DNA of 64,000 bases. It comes from Dasypus novemcinctus. Taxonomy: Eukaryota > Chordata > Mammalia > Cingulata > Dasypodidae. Both the position numbers and the translations under genes were made by a program. The stretch spans positions 13,765,405 to 13,829,404 of the forward strand of contig NC_092216.1 in assembly GCF_030445035.2 (NCBI RefSeq), in the 5' to 3' direction. Under the pieces are notes generated by a model. That model was not told the origin of the DNA, searched no databases, and worked only from the letters and a program-made list of their open reading frames with translations. Below are positions 45,455-57,620 of the stretch, one piece after another (within the stretch, counting starts at the first letter, position 1; each line of letters opens with the position of its first letter).

Positions 45455-47172
45455 GCAAAGTCATTTTTATTTCTTTTCTTATATGAGAATTTGAAGGATT
45501 ACAGAAAAACCGTGCAGGAAATAGAGTTCTCATATACCCACCCCTACCTCACACACAGCATTCCCCATTAGTCACACTGGGCATTAGTGTATACCTTGGT
45601 AAAGCAGGTGAAACAGCATTGCTGTAAGGGTTCTATCAACCGGTCCATAGTTTACATCAGGGCTCACTGTTGGTGTTTACAGTCATATGCTTTCTTTTCT
45701 TTTATGCTAATAACATACATACAACCTAAAATTTCTCCTTTTAACCATATCCAAATATGTAGTTCTGGGGTGTCCATTACATTCACAATGCTGTGCTCCC
45801 ATTACTACCACCATTACCAAAACTCTTCCATCACCCCAAACAGAAGCCCTGTTCCAAGTAAGCATCAATCCCCCATTCCCTACTTCCACCCTGGCCCCTG
45901 AGCGTATCTACTTTCTAACCCTATGAATTTGCTTATTCTACTAATTTCATATCAGAAAGATCACACAAATTTGCTTTTAAAACAATATGTAGAGGGATGT
46001 TTATTGCAGCATTGTTAGTAAAAGTGAATTTCTACAAGCAGTCAAGATGCCCATAAAGATGAGAACAGTTGAGCAGTTATTGTACATTCACATTATGAAG
46101 CATTTTGTAGCCATTAAAATAGAGTGAGTGTTTTCAGGTATTAATTGGAATGTGTTGGAACAATATTCAGTATTTGTTCTTTACTTTCTGGTGTCTTTCA
46201 CTCAATGTGACATCTTCAAGTTCATCCATGTTGTCACATATATAGGAATTTTATTCCTTTTCAATGACTGAATAATATTCCATAATGTGTATATAACACA
46301 TTTTGTTTATCCATTCGTTCACTGATAGACACTTGGGTTGCTTACGTCTTTTGGCAATTGTTAATAGTGGTGCTGTGAACATTGGCATACAAATATCTGT
46401 TCACATCTCTGCTTTCAGTTCTTCTGAGTGTGTATATATACACCCAGCAGTGGGATTGCCAGATCTGTGGCAATTCTATACTTAGCTTCCTGAGGAATTG
46501 CACAACTGTCTTCCACAGCAGGTGTACCTTTCTACACTCCATCAGTGGTGAATAACTGTTCTTATTTCTCTACATCTTCTCCAACACCTGCAGTTTTCTG
46601 TTATTTTAATAGTGGCCAGTCTACTAGGTGTGAAATGATATTTCATTGTGGTTTTGATTTGTATTTCTCTAGTGATGTTGAGCATCTTTTCATGTGGTTT
46701 TTAGCCAGTTGTATTTCCTCTTTGGAAAAATGTCTTTTCAAGTCTTGCCCACTTCCTACTTGGGTCATTTGACTTTTCATTGCTGAGTTGTAGGATTTTT
46801 TATATATTCTAGATATTAAATCCTTATTGGATATGGGGTTTCCAAATATTTTCTCCCATTGAGTAGGCTGCCTTATCAACTCCCTGACAAAGTTCTTTGA
46901 AGCACAACAAATATTCAGTTTATCAATTATCTATTTTTTTTTCATTGCTCATGCTTTCACTGTACAGTCGAAGCAACAACTGCCTACCACAAATCTTGAA
47001 GATGCTTCCCTATATTTTCTTCTAGGAGTTTTATGGTCCTAGTGCTTATATTTCGGTCTTTTATCCATTTTGAACTCAATTTTGCATAAGGTATAAGATA
47101 GAGATCCTCTTTCATTCTTTTGGATACGGATATTCAGTTCTCCCAGTACCATCTGTTGAAAAGGCTGTTCTG
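45455..47172 (-). mobile_element. Old LINE-1 3' part, minus strand, with an embedded sense L1 piece
   Basis: Antisense landmarks in order: L1M-type 3' UTR (45455-45960), then ORF2 C-terminal sequence ('cacccagcagtgggattgcc' at 46441) to about 47172. A sense-oriented L1 piece (about 45965-46155, with 'gtttattgcagcattgttag') interrupts it. No long frame remains; 46643-46879 is the largest (78 codons). The next L1 sequence is joined at 47174. Confidence 0.78.
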
Positions 47173-47173
47173 T

Positions 47174-47470
47174 AAAAGTGACAGAAGAGGCATGTGTAGA
47201 GAAGTCACATCTGAGTCCAACTCCAGCACACTCAGGAGCACAAATCCCAAAGTAGGGCCCACTGGCAAGGCCCTGAGCTCCAGAGCCATCTGCCATGACT
47301 GTAGGACCTGGGTGTCTCTGTATCCCTCAGGAGAACCACTACCTGAGGTTGTGTCTACTTTGGCTGTCTCTCAGATCCTGCTGAGCATAAGCACAAGCCT
47401 TCTGATGACATCCCGACTCATTTTGAAGTCTCTTAGCCATATAAACTCACTTGTCTTTACTATCCCCCCT
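47174..47470 (-). repeat. Internal LINE-1 3' UTR fragment, antisense
   Basis: Begins GTAAAAGTGACAGAAGAGG and ends at CCCCCCTTTTTA. It matches the internal 3' UTR section that the long L1 carries at about 48210-48515. Its left edge nearly coincides with that of the fragment at 38591. Confidence 0.8.
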
Positions 47471-50450
47471 TTTTATGTTTTTGTCTTTATTTTTTAAAAA
47501 TATTACATTCAAAAAATATGAGGTCCCCATATACCCCCATCTCCCACACCCCACTCCTCCCCCCATAGCAACAATCTCCTCCATCATCATGAGACATTCA
47601 TTGCATTTGGTGAATACATCTCTGAGCACCGCTGCACCTCATGGTCAATGGTCCACATCATAGCCCACACTCTCCCACAGTCCACCCAGTGGGTCATGGA
47701 AGACCTACAATGTCCGGTAACTGTCCCTGCAGCAACAACCAGGACAAATCCAAGTCCTGAAACGCCTCCACATCTCATCTCTTCCTCCCACTCCCCAACC
47801 CCAGCAGCCACAATGGCCATTTTCTTCACACCAATGCCACATTTTCTTCGATTACTAATCACAATAGTTCATGAATAAAATATCAGTAAGTCCACTCTAA
47901 TCCATACTCTATTCCTCCATCCTGTGGACTTTGGAATGCTTGTGTCCAATCCACATCTATATCAAGAGGGGGCTTAGATTGCACATGGATGCTGGATGCA
48001 ATCCTCCTGCTTTCAGTTGTAGGCACTCTAGGCTCCGTGGTGTGGTGGTTGACCTTCTTCACCTCCATGTTAGCTGAGTGGGGTAAGTCCAATAAACCAG
48101 AGTGTAGGAGCTGAAGTCTGTTGAGGCTCAGGGCCTGGCTATCACATGGTCAGTCCAGAGATTCAGATCTCCTGGGTATATATTAAACCCCAGCACCAAC
48201 TGCAGTTCCGGTAAAAGTAACAGAAGAGGCTTGTGAACAAAGATCTCATCTGAGTCCAGCTCCATCACACAGAAACACAAACTCCAAAGTAGGGCTAACT
48301 GACATGGTCCTGAACTCGATCTGCCATGACCCTAGAACCTGTGGGTCTCTGTAGCCCTCAAAAGGACGAATATCTGGGGTTATATCTACTTTATCCCTCT
48401 CTGGGACTCTGCTGAGGTGTTCATAAAGGCAACCCCTCTGATAACCTCCTGGCTCTTTTTGGAGACTCATAGCCATATAAACTCTTTTGTCCTTTCCATT
48501 TCCCCCTTTTATTCAGTCAAAAAGTATTTTTAACTCCTGGTATTATATATAGACTGAGATATTCTGCTGGTCCAAGTTGACTCTTTCATTTAAGGTCATT
48601 TTCTGGTTACATCATCAGCTGGTACTTGGTAGTAATCTCTTGGCACCAGAGACCTTCATCCCCAGGAGTCATGTTCCATGCTGGGGGAAGGCAACACATT
48701 TACATGCTGAGTTTGGCTTTGAGACTGGCCATATTTGAGCAACACTGAGGCTCTCAGGAGGTAACTCATAGGCATCCTGCAGCTCCAGGCCTTGTTTTAT
48801 TTCAGGTGCATAGGCTTACAAGCATAGTCGTTAGTATCAAGGGTTCATTGTTGAACCTTCATTCTTTTTTGGTCTTTGCTGTTGCACTTGGGGAATTGTT
48901 GCTGTTTCCCCAAGGGACTGTGATAGAGCTCCCCTGGTTAGGAATTCAGCACTTCCTCAGTTGTTTTTAATTGCAACCACTATGAAAATATGCAAACATT
49001 TTTATGTACCCTGGATATATGCCCTGGAGAACTCCCTGCCAGCTGTATGTCCCCTGCCAATAACATCCCACACCAGTATTCCTCCGCTGCCATTGTTGAA
49101 CCTCTCTGTCATCCAAAACTTCTTCAAAAATGAAGCCCAATACATTGCCAGGTTCCATTAACAGTAAAATGGAATACAGTGATGAGTTTAAAGGTTAGAT
49201 ACAGAATACATATTAATTTAGAAAAATTAAGATAAAAATAAATTGGGGTATCAAAAATTTAAAAATGCAAAAGCTTTGTTTTTTGATGTTTTGCCTTCCA
49301 TCACTGCAATAAGTGTTGCCCTGTATGGAAATTGGCAAGGCAACTTCTTCTGTCTTTTCCTCAGTATCTACATCCTTTCTATTTCTTTTTTTACCCCTAA
49401 TCATTAATCTTATCATCACAAAAGTTTTGGATCACAGTAATTCATGGATACAATATACAGTACTCCCACATATCCAACATAAACCCTTTTCCCTTCTGCA
49501 GCAATAATCTTTTTACATATTCATACTGTGTTTATTGAAACTGATGAGACAATAGCTTTCAAACAAGGTAACATTTGGGTTTACATTATGGTTTATATTT
49601 TAGACTATACAATTTTCTAAATTTTTAGTTATTATATTTTATGTTATGAATTTATATTTTAACCTATCAGCCCCTGTATAATTTTGGTGTAATTTTACAT
49701 GTCTTATATCCATCCTTGCGTACCCTTGTGGAACACATCTATTGCCCACACAGTTACATTGATTCCATCTATTCAATACCTCTTTCCCCCGCCCCTTAGG
49801 GACCACAGTGACCATCAATCTTCATTGCAAGAAGGGTCATGTTCACAGATACTTGTGACAGTACTGAGGGCTTGACATGCTCAAGTGCCCTAATGCATTT
49901 CTCTTGAGAGATACAAATCCCTCTGTTTGAGAACTTCAGTCCTCCCCAGGATGTGGCTATACCTTCACTCCCATTATATGGGTCTCTATCTAATGATATA
50001 ATCCACAATGGCAAAATGAGCACTCACACACTCCCTAGGAGCCTGTCCTGCATCAGATTATCCCCTTTAAGCATCTTAAACAGGTAACCTTCTTTAATAT
50101 ATTTTTGAAAAAGTTTTCTCAGCATTATACTCTCAACCAAATACCTAACAATCTCTTATGTCTGTATGTTGCCCCACCCTCCCCCCAATTTCTTGGGCAA
50201 TATTGCCCATCCTCCCATCCCTAGCCACCCTCAAGCCCCACAAAACCCCACCCAAGTGTAACCCTATTCCCCCATATTATCCCTTGTACAAATACTTACC
50301 TCTAGCTTATCACAGATTTCACCCATGTAGGTGTCAGTTTACATCCTTCCTCTACCCTCCAATTTCCTGTAAGCCTATCATCCAGTCTCTAACTCTCTGA
50401 GGCAGCTTGGTTTACTTATTTCATATCATTGAGGTCATATAGTATTTGTC
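47471..50450 (-). other. LINE-1 3' UTR, unusually long (~3 kb)
   Basis: Non-coding. The distal ~1.75 kb is shared with the insertion at 9230-10952, and parts are shared with 22433-22555, 31712-32010 and 38591-39132. The proximal ~1.2 kb (49240-50450) is seen only here. The boundary with ORF2 is approximate because ORF2's stop is obscured by mutations. Confidence 0.7.
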
Positions 50451-53400
50451 CTTCAATGCTTGGGTTGCTTCACACAACATAAGGGTCTCAAGATTCATCC
50501 ATGTTATCACGTGTATTTGTACAGTATTCGTTCCTGAAGCTGTGTACTATTCCATTGTATGTATATGCCACATTTTACTTATCCGTTCATCTGTTGATGT
50601 GCATTTGGATTAATTCCAACTTTTGCAAACAGTGAACAATGCTGCTAGGAACATTGGTGTCCATATATCGGTTTGTGTCCCTGTTTTCACTTCTATTGGG
50701 TATATAACCAGCAGTGGAATTGATGGGCCATATGGCAAATCTATGGTTCGTTTTTTGAGAAACCGCCAAAATGTCCTCCAGAATGGCTGTATCCCTCTGC
50801 ATTCACACTGGCAGTGGATGAGTGTTCCCCTTTCTTCACATCCTCTCCAGCGTTGGTAGTCTTCTGTTTTTTTCATAGCTGCCAATCTTATGGGAATAAG
50901 ATGGTATCTCATTGTAGTTTTGATTTGCATTTCCCTGATAGTTAGAGATTTGGAGCATTTTTTATATGCTTTGTAGCCACTTGTTTTTCTTTTTTGGAAA
51001 AGTGTCTGATTAAATCTTTTTCCCATTTTTTAAATGAGTTGCTTGTCTTTTTTATTTTCAAGATATAGGAGTTCTTTATATATGCAAGTTATAAGTCTCC
51101 TATCAGATATTTGGTTAATAAATATTTTTCTCCCATTGTGTAGGCTCTCTTTAAACTTTCTTGACAAACTCCCTTGAGGTGCAGAAGGCTTTAATTTTGA
51201 GAAAGTCCCATTTATCTATTCTGTTCTTTTTCTGCTAATGCTTTTGGTATGGAATTCATGAAGCCATTTCCTATTACAGGGTCCTATAGATGCTTCCCTA
51301 CACTGCTTTCCAAAGTCTTTATGGCCTTTAGGTCTTTGATCCATCTTGAGTTGGTTTTTGTAAGAAGCATGAATTGGTAATCCTCTTTCATTCTTTTACA
51401 TATGAATATTCAGTCCTCCAGGCACCATTTGTTGAATAGGCCATTCTCTCCTAGTTGAGAGGGTTGGTGGCTTTATCGAATATTATATGACTAATATATA
51501 AGGATGTACATCAGAAATCTCAAATCGGTTCCATTGGTCTGTGTGTCTCTCCTTGTGCCAATACCATGCTGTTTTCACTACTGTCACTTTGTAGTATGTT
51601 TTTACAGCAGGTAGTGTGATCCCTCTAATTTCGTTTTTCTTCTTCAATATGTCTTTGGATACTTGGGGCCTCTTTCTTTTCCAAATAAATTTCATAGCTA
51701 GTTTTTCTAGTTCTTTAAAGAATGCTGTGTTGAATTTTATTGGGATTGCATTGAATGTGTAGATCAGTTTTGGTAGGATAGACATCCTAATAATACTTAT
51801 TCTTCCTATCCATGAACAGGTAATATTCTTCCATTTATTTAGGTCTTCTTTGTTTTCCTTGAACAGTGTTGTGTAGTTCTCTGTGTATAAGTTTTTTACA
51901 TCTTTAAATTTATTGCTAAGTATTTGTTTTTTTAATTGACTATTGTAAATATTTGTTTCTTGATTTCCTTCTGAGCTTGTTCATTATTGTTATACAGAAA
52001 TGCTACTGATCTGTGCGCATCTCTCTTATAACCTGCAACTTCACTAAACTCATTTATGAGTTCTCAAACTTTGTTGTAGACCTCTCAGGGTTTTCTATGT
52101 ACAGGATCATGTCATCTGCAAATAATGAACTTTTGACTTCTTCCTTTCCAATTTGAATGCCTTTATATTTGGCATTGCCTCAGTGCTCGAGCAAGTATTT
52201 CTAAGACAATGTTAAAGAGAAGAGGTGATAGTGGACATCCTTGTCTTGTTCCTGATCTTAGAGGGAAAGATTTTAGGATTTCACCATTTTGAATGATGTT
52301 GGCTGTGGGTTTTTCATATATGCTCTTTATCATGTTCAGAAAATTTCCTTGTATTCTAATCTTTTGCAGTGTTTTTATCAAGAAAGCATGCTGTATTTTG
52401 TCAAATGCTCTTTCTGCATCTATAGATACAATCATGTGATTTTTCCCCTTCAATCTGTTTATATGGTGTATTACATTGATTGATTTACTTATGTTGAATC
52501 ATCCTTGCATACCCGGAATGAAATCCAATTGGTCATGGTGTATAATTCATTTAATGTCTTATTGAATATGGTTAGCAAGTATTTTGTTGAGGATTTTTGC
52601 GTCTAGGTTCATTACAGAAATTGGTGTGTAATTTTCCTGTCTTGTGGTGAATTTGTTTGGCGTTGGTAGTAGGGTAAATGTTGGCATCATAGAATGAGTT
52701 AGGTAATGTTCCTTCTGTTTCAAATTTTTGGAAGAGTTTAAGCAAGATTGGCATTAGTTCTTTCCAGAAAGTTTTGTAGAATTCACCTGTGAAGCCATCT
52801 GGCCCTGGGCTCTTCTTAGTTAGGAGGTTTTTAATGACGGATTCTATCTCTTTAATTTTCGTTGGTTTGTTGAGATCATCAATTTCTTCTTTCATCAATA
52901 TAGGCTGCTTATGTGTTCCTAGAAATTTGTCCATTTCCTCTGAATTGTCATTTTTGTTGAAATATAGTTTTTCAAAGTATCCTCTTATGATAGTCTTTAT
53001 TTCTGTGGGGTCAGTGGTGATATCTCCTTTCTCATTTCTTATTTTGTGTATTTGCATCTTCTCTCTTTTTTTCTTTGTTAGTCTAGCTAAGGGTTTGTCA
53101 ATTTTATTGGTCTTCTCAAAGAACCAGTTTTTGGTTTTGTTTATCTTTTCAAGTGCTGCCTTATTTTCTATTTCATTGAGTTCTGCTCTTAAATTTGTTA
53201 TTTCTTTCTTTCCTTTTCCTATGTGGTTACCTTGTTTTTTTTACTAATTCCTCCAAATATGCAGTTAGTTTTTCAATTTTTGCTCTTTCTTCTTTTTTGA
53301 TGTATGAATTTATTGCTATAAATTTCCCTCTCGGTACTGCTTTTGCAGCATCCCATAAGTTTTGGTATGTTGTGTTATCATTTTCATTAGTTTCAAGGTA

Positions 53401-54216
53401 GTTATTAATTTCTTTTGAGATTTCCTCTTTGACCCACTGTTTTTCTAAGAGTGTGCTGTTTAATTTCCATATCTTGGTGTGAAGTCTGGGCCTCTGGCCC
53501 TTGCAGATTTCCAGCTTCACTCCACCGTGGTCAGAGATATTATTTAGTATGATTTCGATCTTTCTGAATTAATTAGCCTTACTTTGTGGCCTAGCATATG
53601 GTCTACCTTGGAGAATGATCCATGTGCACTTGAGAAAAATGTATATCCAGTTGTATTTGGGTGTAATGATCTGTACATGTCTATTAGGTCCAGCTCCTCT
53701 AATATACTGTTCAAAGTTTTTCCTTCTTCATTGATTCCCTTTTCAGATGTTCTGTTCAAAGATGATAGTGGCTTATTAAAATTTCCCAATATAATTGTAG
53801 AGGCATCTATTATTTCACTTAGTTTTTCCAGTGTTTGCCACACACATTTGGAGATGCCCTTCTTAAGAGACTAGATATTTATGATTGTTCATTCTTTCTG
53901 AAAGATTATACCTTGCACTAGTATGTAGTATCCATCTTTGTCCCTCAGAATTGTTTTGCATTTAAAGTCTATTTTGTCTGATATTAATATAGCTACTCCT
54001 GCTTTTTTTTTTTTTTTTTTTTTGGTTATTGTTTGTTTTCCAGCCATTCACTTTCAGTTTCCTTGAATCACTGGGTCTAAGATGTGTTTCTTGTAGACAG
54101 TATATAGATGGCTCATATTTCCTTATCCAATCTCCCAGTCTGAATCTTTTGACAGGTGAGTTTAATCCATTGACATTCAGTGTTATTACTTTCAAGGAAT
54201 TATTTATGTTAGCCAT
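50450..54216 (-). pseudogene. LINE-1 ORF2 (endonuclease/reverse transcriptase), broken
   Basis: ORF2p nicks target DNA and primes reverse transcription. The start Met is at 54216 and opens the apurinic-like endonuclease domain: an Asn-Val-Asn-Gly-Leu-Asn motif near residues 14-19 and a Gln-Glu-Thr-His-Leu catalytic Glu motif near residue 42. An A-run in the sense strand (T-run on plus at 54003-54023) disrupts the endonuclease. Further blocks are at 53544-53843, 53227-53520, 52572-53057, 52163-52453 and 51483-51785. The C-terminal Cys-rich part is at 50610-51026. The reverse-transcriptase Phe-Ala-Asp-Asp codons survive at 52122-52111. Several frame changes and stops separate the blocks, so no enzyme is made. 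Confidence 0.92.
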
Positions 54217-54299
54217 ATTTTTTTGGACTGGTGTTTGTCATATTTTGTTTGTTTCTTTCCTTTTCTTTTTGTCTTTTTTGTTGCTCTAACACTCTCCTC

Positions 54300-55258
54300 C
54301 AACTCTGCCTCTCCTGTTTTTTTCTTTCTCCTGCAGCACTCCCGTTAGTATTTCTTGAAGGGCAGGGTTCTTTTTGGCATACTCTTTTAATTTCTGTTTA
54401 TCTGTGAGTATTTTGAACTCTCCATCACTTTTGAATGCTAGCTTAGCTGGGTACAGTGTTCTTGGTTGGAAATTTTTTTTTTAGTACCTTGACTATATAT
54501 GCCACAGCCTTCTTTCCTCCATAGTTTCAGATGAGAAATCGGCAATTAATCTTATGGAGAACCCCTTATATGTGATGGTTCTCTTTTCTCATGCTGCTTT
54601 TAGAATTTTCTCTTTGTCTTGAGCATTGGATAACTTGAAAAGTATATGTTTTGGGGTAGGCCTGTTGGGATTTATGGTGTTTGGGGTGCATTGGGCTTCC
54701 CGGACATGAATATCTATCTCTTTCAGTAGATTTGGGAAGTTTTCACCCATTATTTCCTCCAAAAAACTTTCTGTCCCTTTTCCCTTCTCTTCTCCTTCTG
54801 GGATGCATATAATACTTATGTTTGTGTGTTTTGCATTGTCATTCAGGTCCCTAAGTCCCAGCTGGATTTTTAAAAAATCTTTTTATCTATCAATTCTACT
54901 GTTTGATTTCAGATGTACTGTCTTCCATGTCACCAGTTCTCTTCTGTGCCTCTTCTAATCTGCTGCTATTTGCTGAGAGTGTATTTTTGATTTCTTGAAC
55001 TGTGGTGTTCATCACCATCATATCTATTATCTTTTCGTGTATGTCTGCAATTTCCCCTCCAAGTGTTTCCTTCATATTGTTAATATCTTCCTTTACTTCA
55101 TTAAGTTGGTCTCTAATATATGTTTAGAGACCTTTCATTACTAGTCAGATGTTCTGCTCCTCTTCCTTGTTTTCAGTTTGTTCACTGGATTCAGCCATGT
55201 TTTCCTGATTATTGGTTTGGTTTGTGGTTTTTTCTTGCTCTCTGGTCATCATTTTATC
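54300..55258 (-). pseudogene. LINE-1 ORF1 (RNA-binding protein), broken
   Basis: ORF1p is the trimeric RNA chaperone of the L1 particle. The minus strand from about 55255 reads Met-Thr-Arg-Glu-Gln-Glu and a charged N-terminus, with a stop within about 40 codons. The conserved C-terminal region is recognisable at 54350-54750 (Lys-Ile-Leu-Lys-Ala-Ala near 54603, Tyr-Pro-Ala-Lys-Leu near 54450) but contains stops. The gap to ORF2 is about 0.1 kb, as in other L1s. Confidence 0.82.
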
Positions 55259-56551
55259 TTGATGGGTTTAATCAGTTCCTTAGGTTCTTCATCTAGTCTT
55301 GGGGATTAATTAGCTGTTGCTCATGCATCAGTGTGATGTCTTCTCTTTGTCACTTTGTTCTTCTTATCTCTTTTCTTGGTGCTGGCTAAGTTCATTTTGA
55401 AGGAAAATATTAAGGCCAGGGAAAGCAAAATGAGTAAGAAAAGCAAATATATATAAGTAGTATTGGTAATAAATATTAACAGAGCAACAATGTGAGATCT
55501 AGGAGAATGGGTATTAGACTCATGTAAGTTGTGTCAAGGTATAACAGTAAGTAGAGTACCTATAATGAGACAGCCAATTGACTATGGGTAGAAACATAGT
55601 ATGAATTAAAAGCCCAGTGTTTTCATGAGAGAGGGAAAGAGAAAGGAAAGACAATAATATCAAGAGTAGATAAAAGACAGAAAACAGAACAAAGGTATTA
55701 GAAATAAAAATTCAGACAATTTGGGGCCAAAACAAAAGGAGGTGGAATGTAAGAGAAACAGTAGATGATAGAGGATAGAAAGAGGTAGGGGAAAGGGGAT
55801 AGTGTAGGTGGCCAAAATCAATACACACAGAAAAGAGAAAACGGAGGATGAGGAAACACAGCAAATATGAAGAGCTCCCCGCAGCACCTATTATATAAAG
55901 AAAAGAAAAAAGAAGAAAAAGTGAGAACAGAAAAAAAAGAGAAGAGAAAAGGGGGCAAAGAAAGGAAGGGAGACAAGGAAGAAAAAGAAAAAGAGAAAAA
56001 AACTAAATAAATGAAAAGGGACCTTGGGGGATAAAATGGGTGAAAAGACCAGGACACAATGCAATATTAGCAACCATGACAGAAACAAAAAACAAACAAA
56101 CAAAAAGAACCAACGTTTCAAGCTAGGAATCCTCTTTGCAGTTAAACAATATGCTTAAGGACCTGAGCTCCCCCCTTTCTCCCTTCCTCACTTTTCTCTC
56201 TCCCAGGGCAGCAAGAAAGCTGCCTGAGAGGTCTGGTATGAAATTCAGGTAGGTCCTTATTAAACCAACTCAACACAGAAGACTATGGCTCTTTATTTCC
56301 AGTGTGAGAGCACCTACACCTCACCAGAGACCCTGAATATGCTATTGGAATATTGGGTAGCACGTCCTTCCCCTTAGGTTTGCTAGGGGAGGTCTAATTG
56401 ATTTTCTGACTCCACCATCTCCCAGACCAAGTTTCCTACCCCAGGACATTTAGGTAAATTGGGCTTTCTCAGCAGATTCGCCTCTCCTTTCTTCCCCGAC
56501 TCCCCCCCAGGTCAGCTTGTATACTCCTCCAAGCTCAAGGAGAGAGAGAGA

Positions 56552-56578
56552 AAACAACAATAACAACAACAACAACAA
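56552..56578. repeat. (AAC)n microsatellite
   Basis: AACAACAATAACAACAACAA, lying within the L1 5' UTR. Confidence 0.9.
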
Positions 56579-56758
56579 AGAAAACATGGAGGGCTTGGGT
56601 AATCAAGGACCTCAGACAGCCTTCATGGCACAGTGGATTCAGGGATGGGAAGTCTGTGATATTGGAGACTCAAGCTGTGTGAGTCTCTGGAGTGTGGGCC
56701 ACCAGGGTTTAGGGGACACAGACCTGGGAACCACACATCCGGTTAATATGGGGCCGGA

Positions 56759-57200
56759 GAACACTGCAGCACAATAAAACCTTCAGGGATCACTGCAGCC
56801 AGGCTGCCAGCCCTACGGGGAGGGGTCCTACCCACAACTTCTGACCTTCAAGTCAGAAACCCAAAATTCCACCTCTCACAAGAGTCTCTTCTGTCATGTC
56901 TCACTAGATCAACATCCAGACACCTCCTCTCCTGCAAGCCCCTGAAACAGCCTGCTCTGGGTTTGTGAACACTGCAGCACAACAAAGATTTCAGGGATCA
57001 GTGTGACAGGGCCACCAGTCCTAGGGGGAGGGGTTCCACCTACAACTTCTGACCTCCATATCAGAAACCCAGAATTCCACCTCTTGCAAGAAACTCTTCT
57101 ATCACTGTCTCACCAAATTTACATCCAGGTACTTCCTGTGCTGCAAGCCCCTGAAACAGCCCACTCAGGGTTTAGGAACACAGCAGCTCCCCAGTGAAGG
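56759..57200 (-). repeat. Tandem ~208 bp monomers at the LINE-1 5' end
   Basis: Two consecutive copies begin GAACACTGCAGCACAA at 56759 and 56967. A third start (GAACACAGCAGCTCC) at 57176 is cut off after about 25 bp. The copies share 'cttctgacct', 'cagaaaccca', 'ccacctct' and 'ctgcaagcccctgaaacagc' in the same order and look about 80% identical by eye. Confidence 0.85.
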
Positions 57201-57560
57201 TTCTTGATGAGTTCTGGGAGATGTTGGCTATCCAGAGATGAGCTGGGAATTTTTCTCTAAATGCTGAAATCACTTCCCCTTTTAAGGGAATCAATGGATT
57301 GGGTTAAACATCTCTCATTGCAGATGGCAATCTCCCTGATTGATGTAATTATAGCCAGCTATCTATGATTTGCCCCTGTAGTAAAGTCAATGGTGACTAA
57401 AGTACATAAATGCTCTTGTAGTACAATTAGCTCAGTGCTTCCTTGACCAAACAAATAGGCACAGTTACCTGGACCAGTTGACACAATAGCCTAACCATCA
57501 AAGTCCACCCCTTGTCAACTAAGCAACCATACATATTACCTTAAACCATACTTAGTCTCT
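57200..57560 (-). mobile_element. ERV-L-type LTR piece (3' LTR side)
   Basis: On the minus strand the text has 'ggctattgtgtcaactggtc', 'tttggtcaaggaagcactga' and 'ccttaaaaggggaagtgatt', the expected order of an MLT2-like ERV-L LTR. The LTR's far end is missing where the L1 5' end abuts at about 57200. Confidence 0.6.
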
Positions 57561-57592
57561 AAGTAAAAACAATGAGACATGTATATATACGT

Positions 57593-57620
57593 ATGTGTGT
57601 GTGTGTGTGTGTGTGTGTGT
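57593..57620. repeat. (GT)n dinucleotide repeat
   Basis: Thirteen or so uninterrupted TG units, after an alternating ATATAC segment. Confidence 0.95.

Larger units (their letters stand above)
47471..57200 (-). mobile_element. Very long LINE-1 (~9.7 kb), minus strand, near full-length but dead
   Basis: A non-LTR retrotransposon read 5' to 3' from about 57200 to 47471. It has a ~1.9 kb 5' UTR, ORF1 (about 55258-54300), ORF2 (54216 to about 50450), and a ~3 kb 3' UTR ending at the antisense A-rich tail near 47480-47510. Typical mammalian L1s are 6-7 kb, so both UTRs are long. Both ORFs carry stops and frameshifts. Shared 3' UTR sequence in at least five other places in the window supports this UTR as part of the family rather than an accidental neighbour. 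No target duplication was found: the 5' end meets an ERV-L LTR and the 3' end meets another L1 UTR fragment. Confidence 0.85.
55259..57200 (-). promoter_or_regulatory. LINE-1 5' UTR/promoter region
   Basis: In L1s this region carries the internal promoter. On the plus strand 55400-56100 is strikingly purine-rich (AAGAAAAAAGAAGAAAAAG tracts), giving pyrimidine-rich sense RNA. 56150-56760 is mixed, with an AAC repeat (56552-56578). 56759-57175 holds two tandem ~208 bp monomers. No frame of note. Extent to 57200 is inferred from where LTR-like sequence starts. Confidence 0.65.

Noticed and set aside
50450..54216. Active L1 ORF2
   Set aside because: The FADD codons are intact, but the frame changes several times and contains stops.
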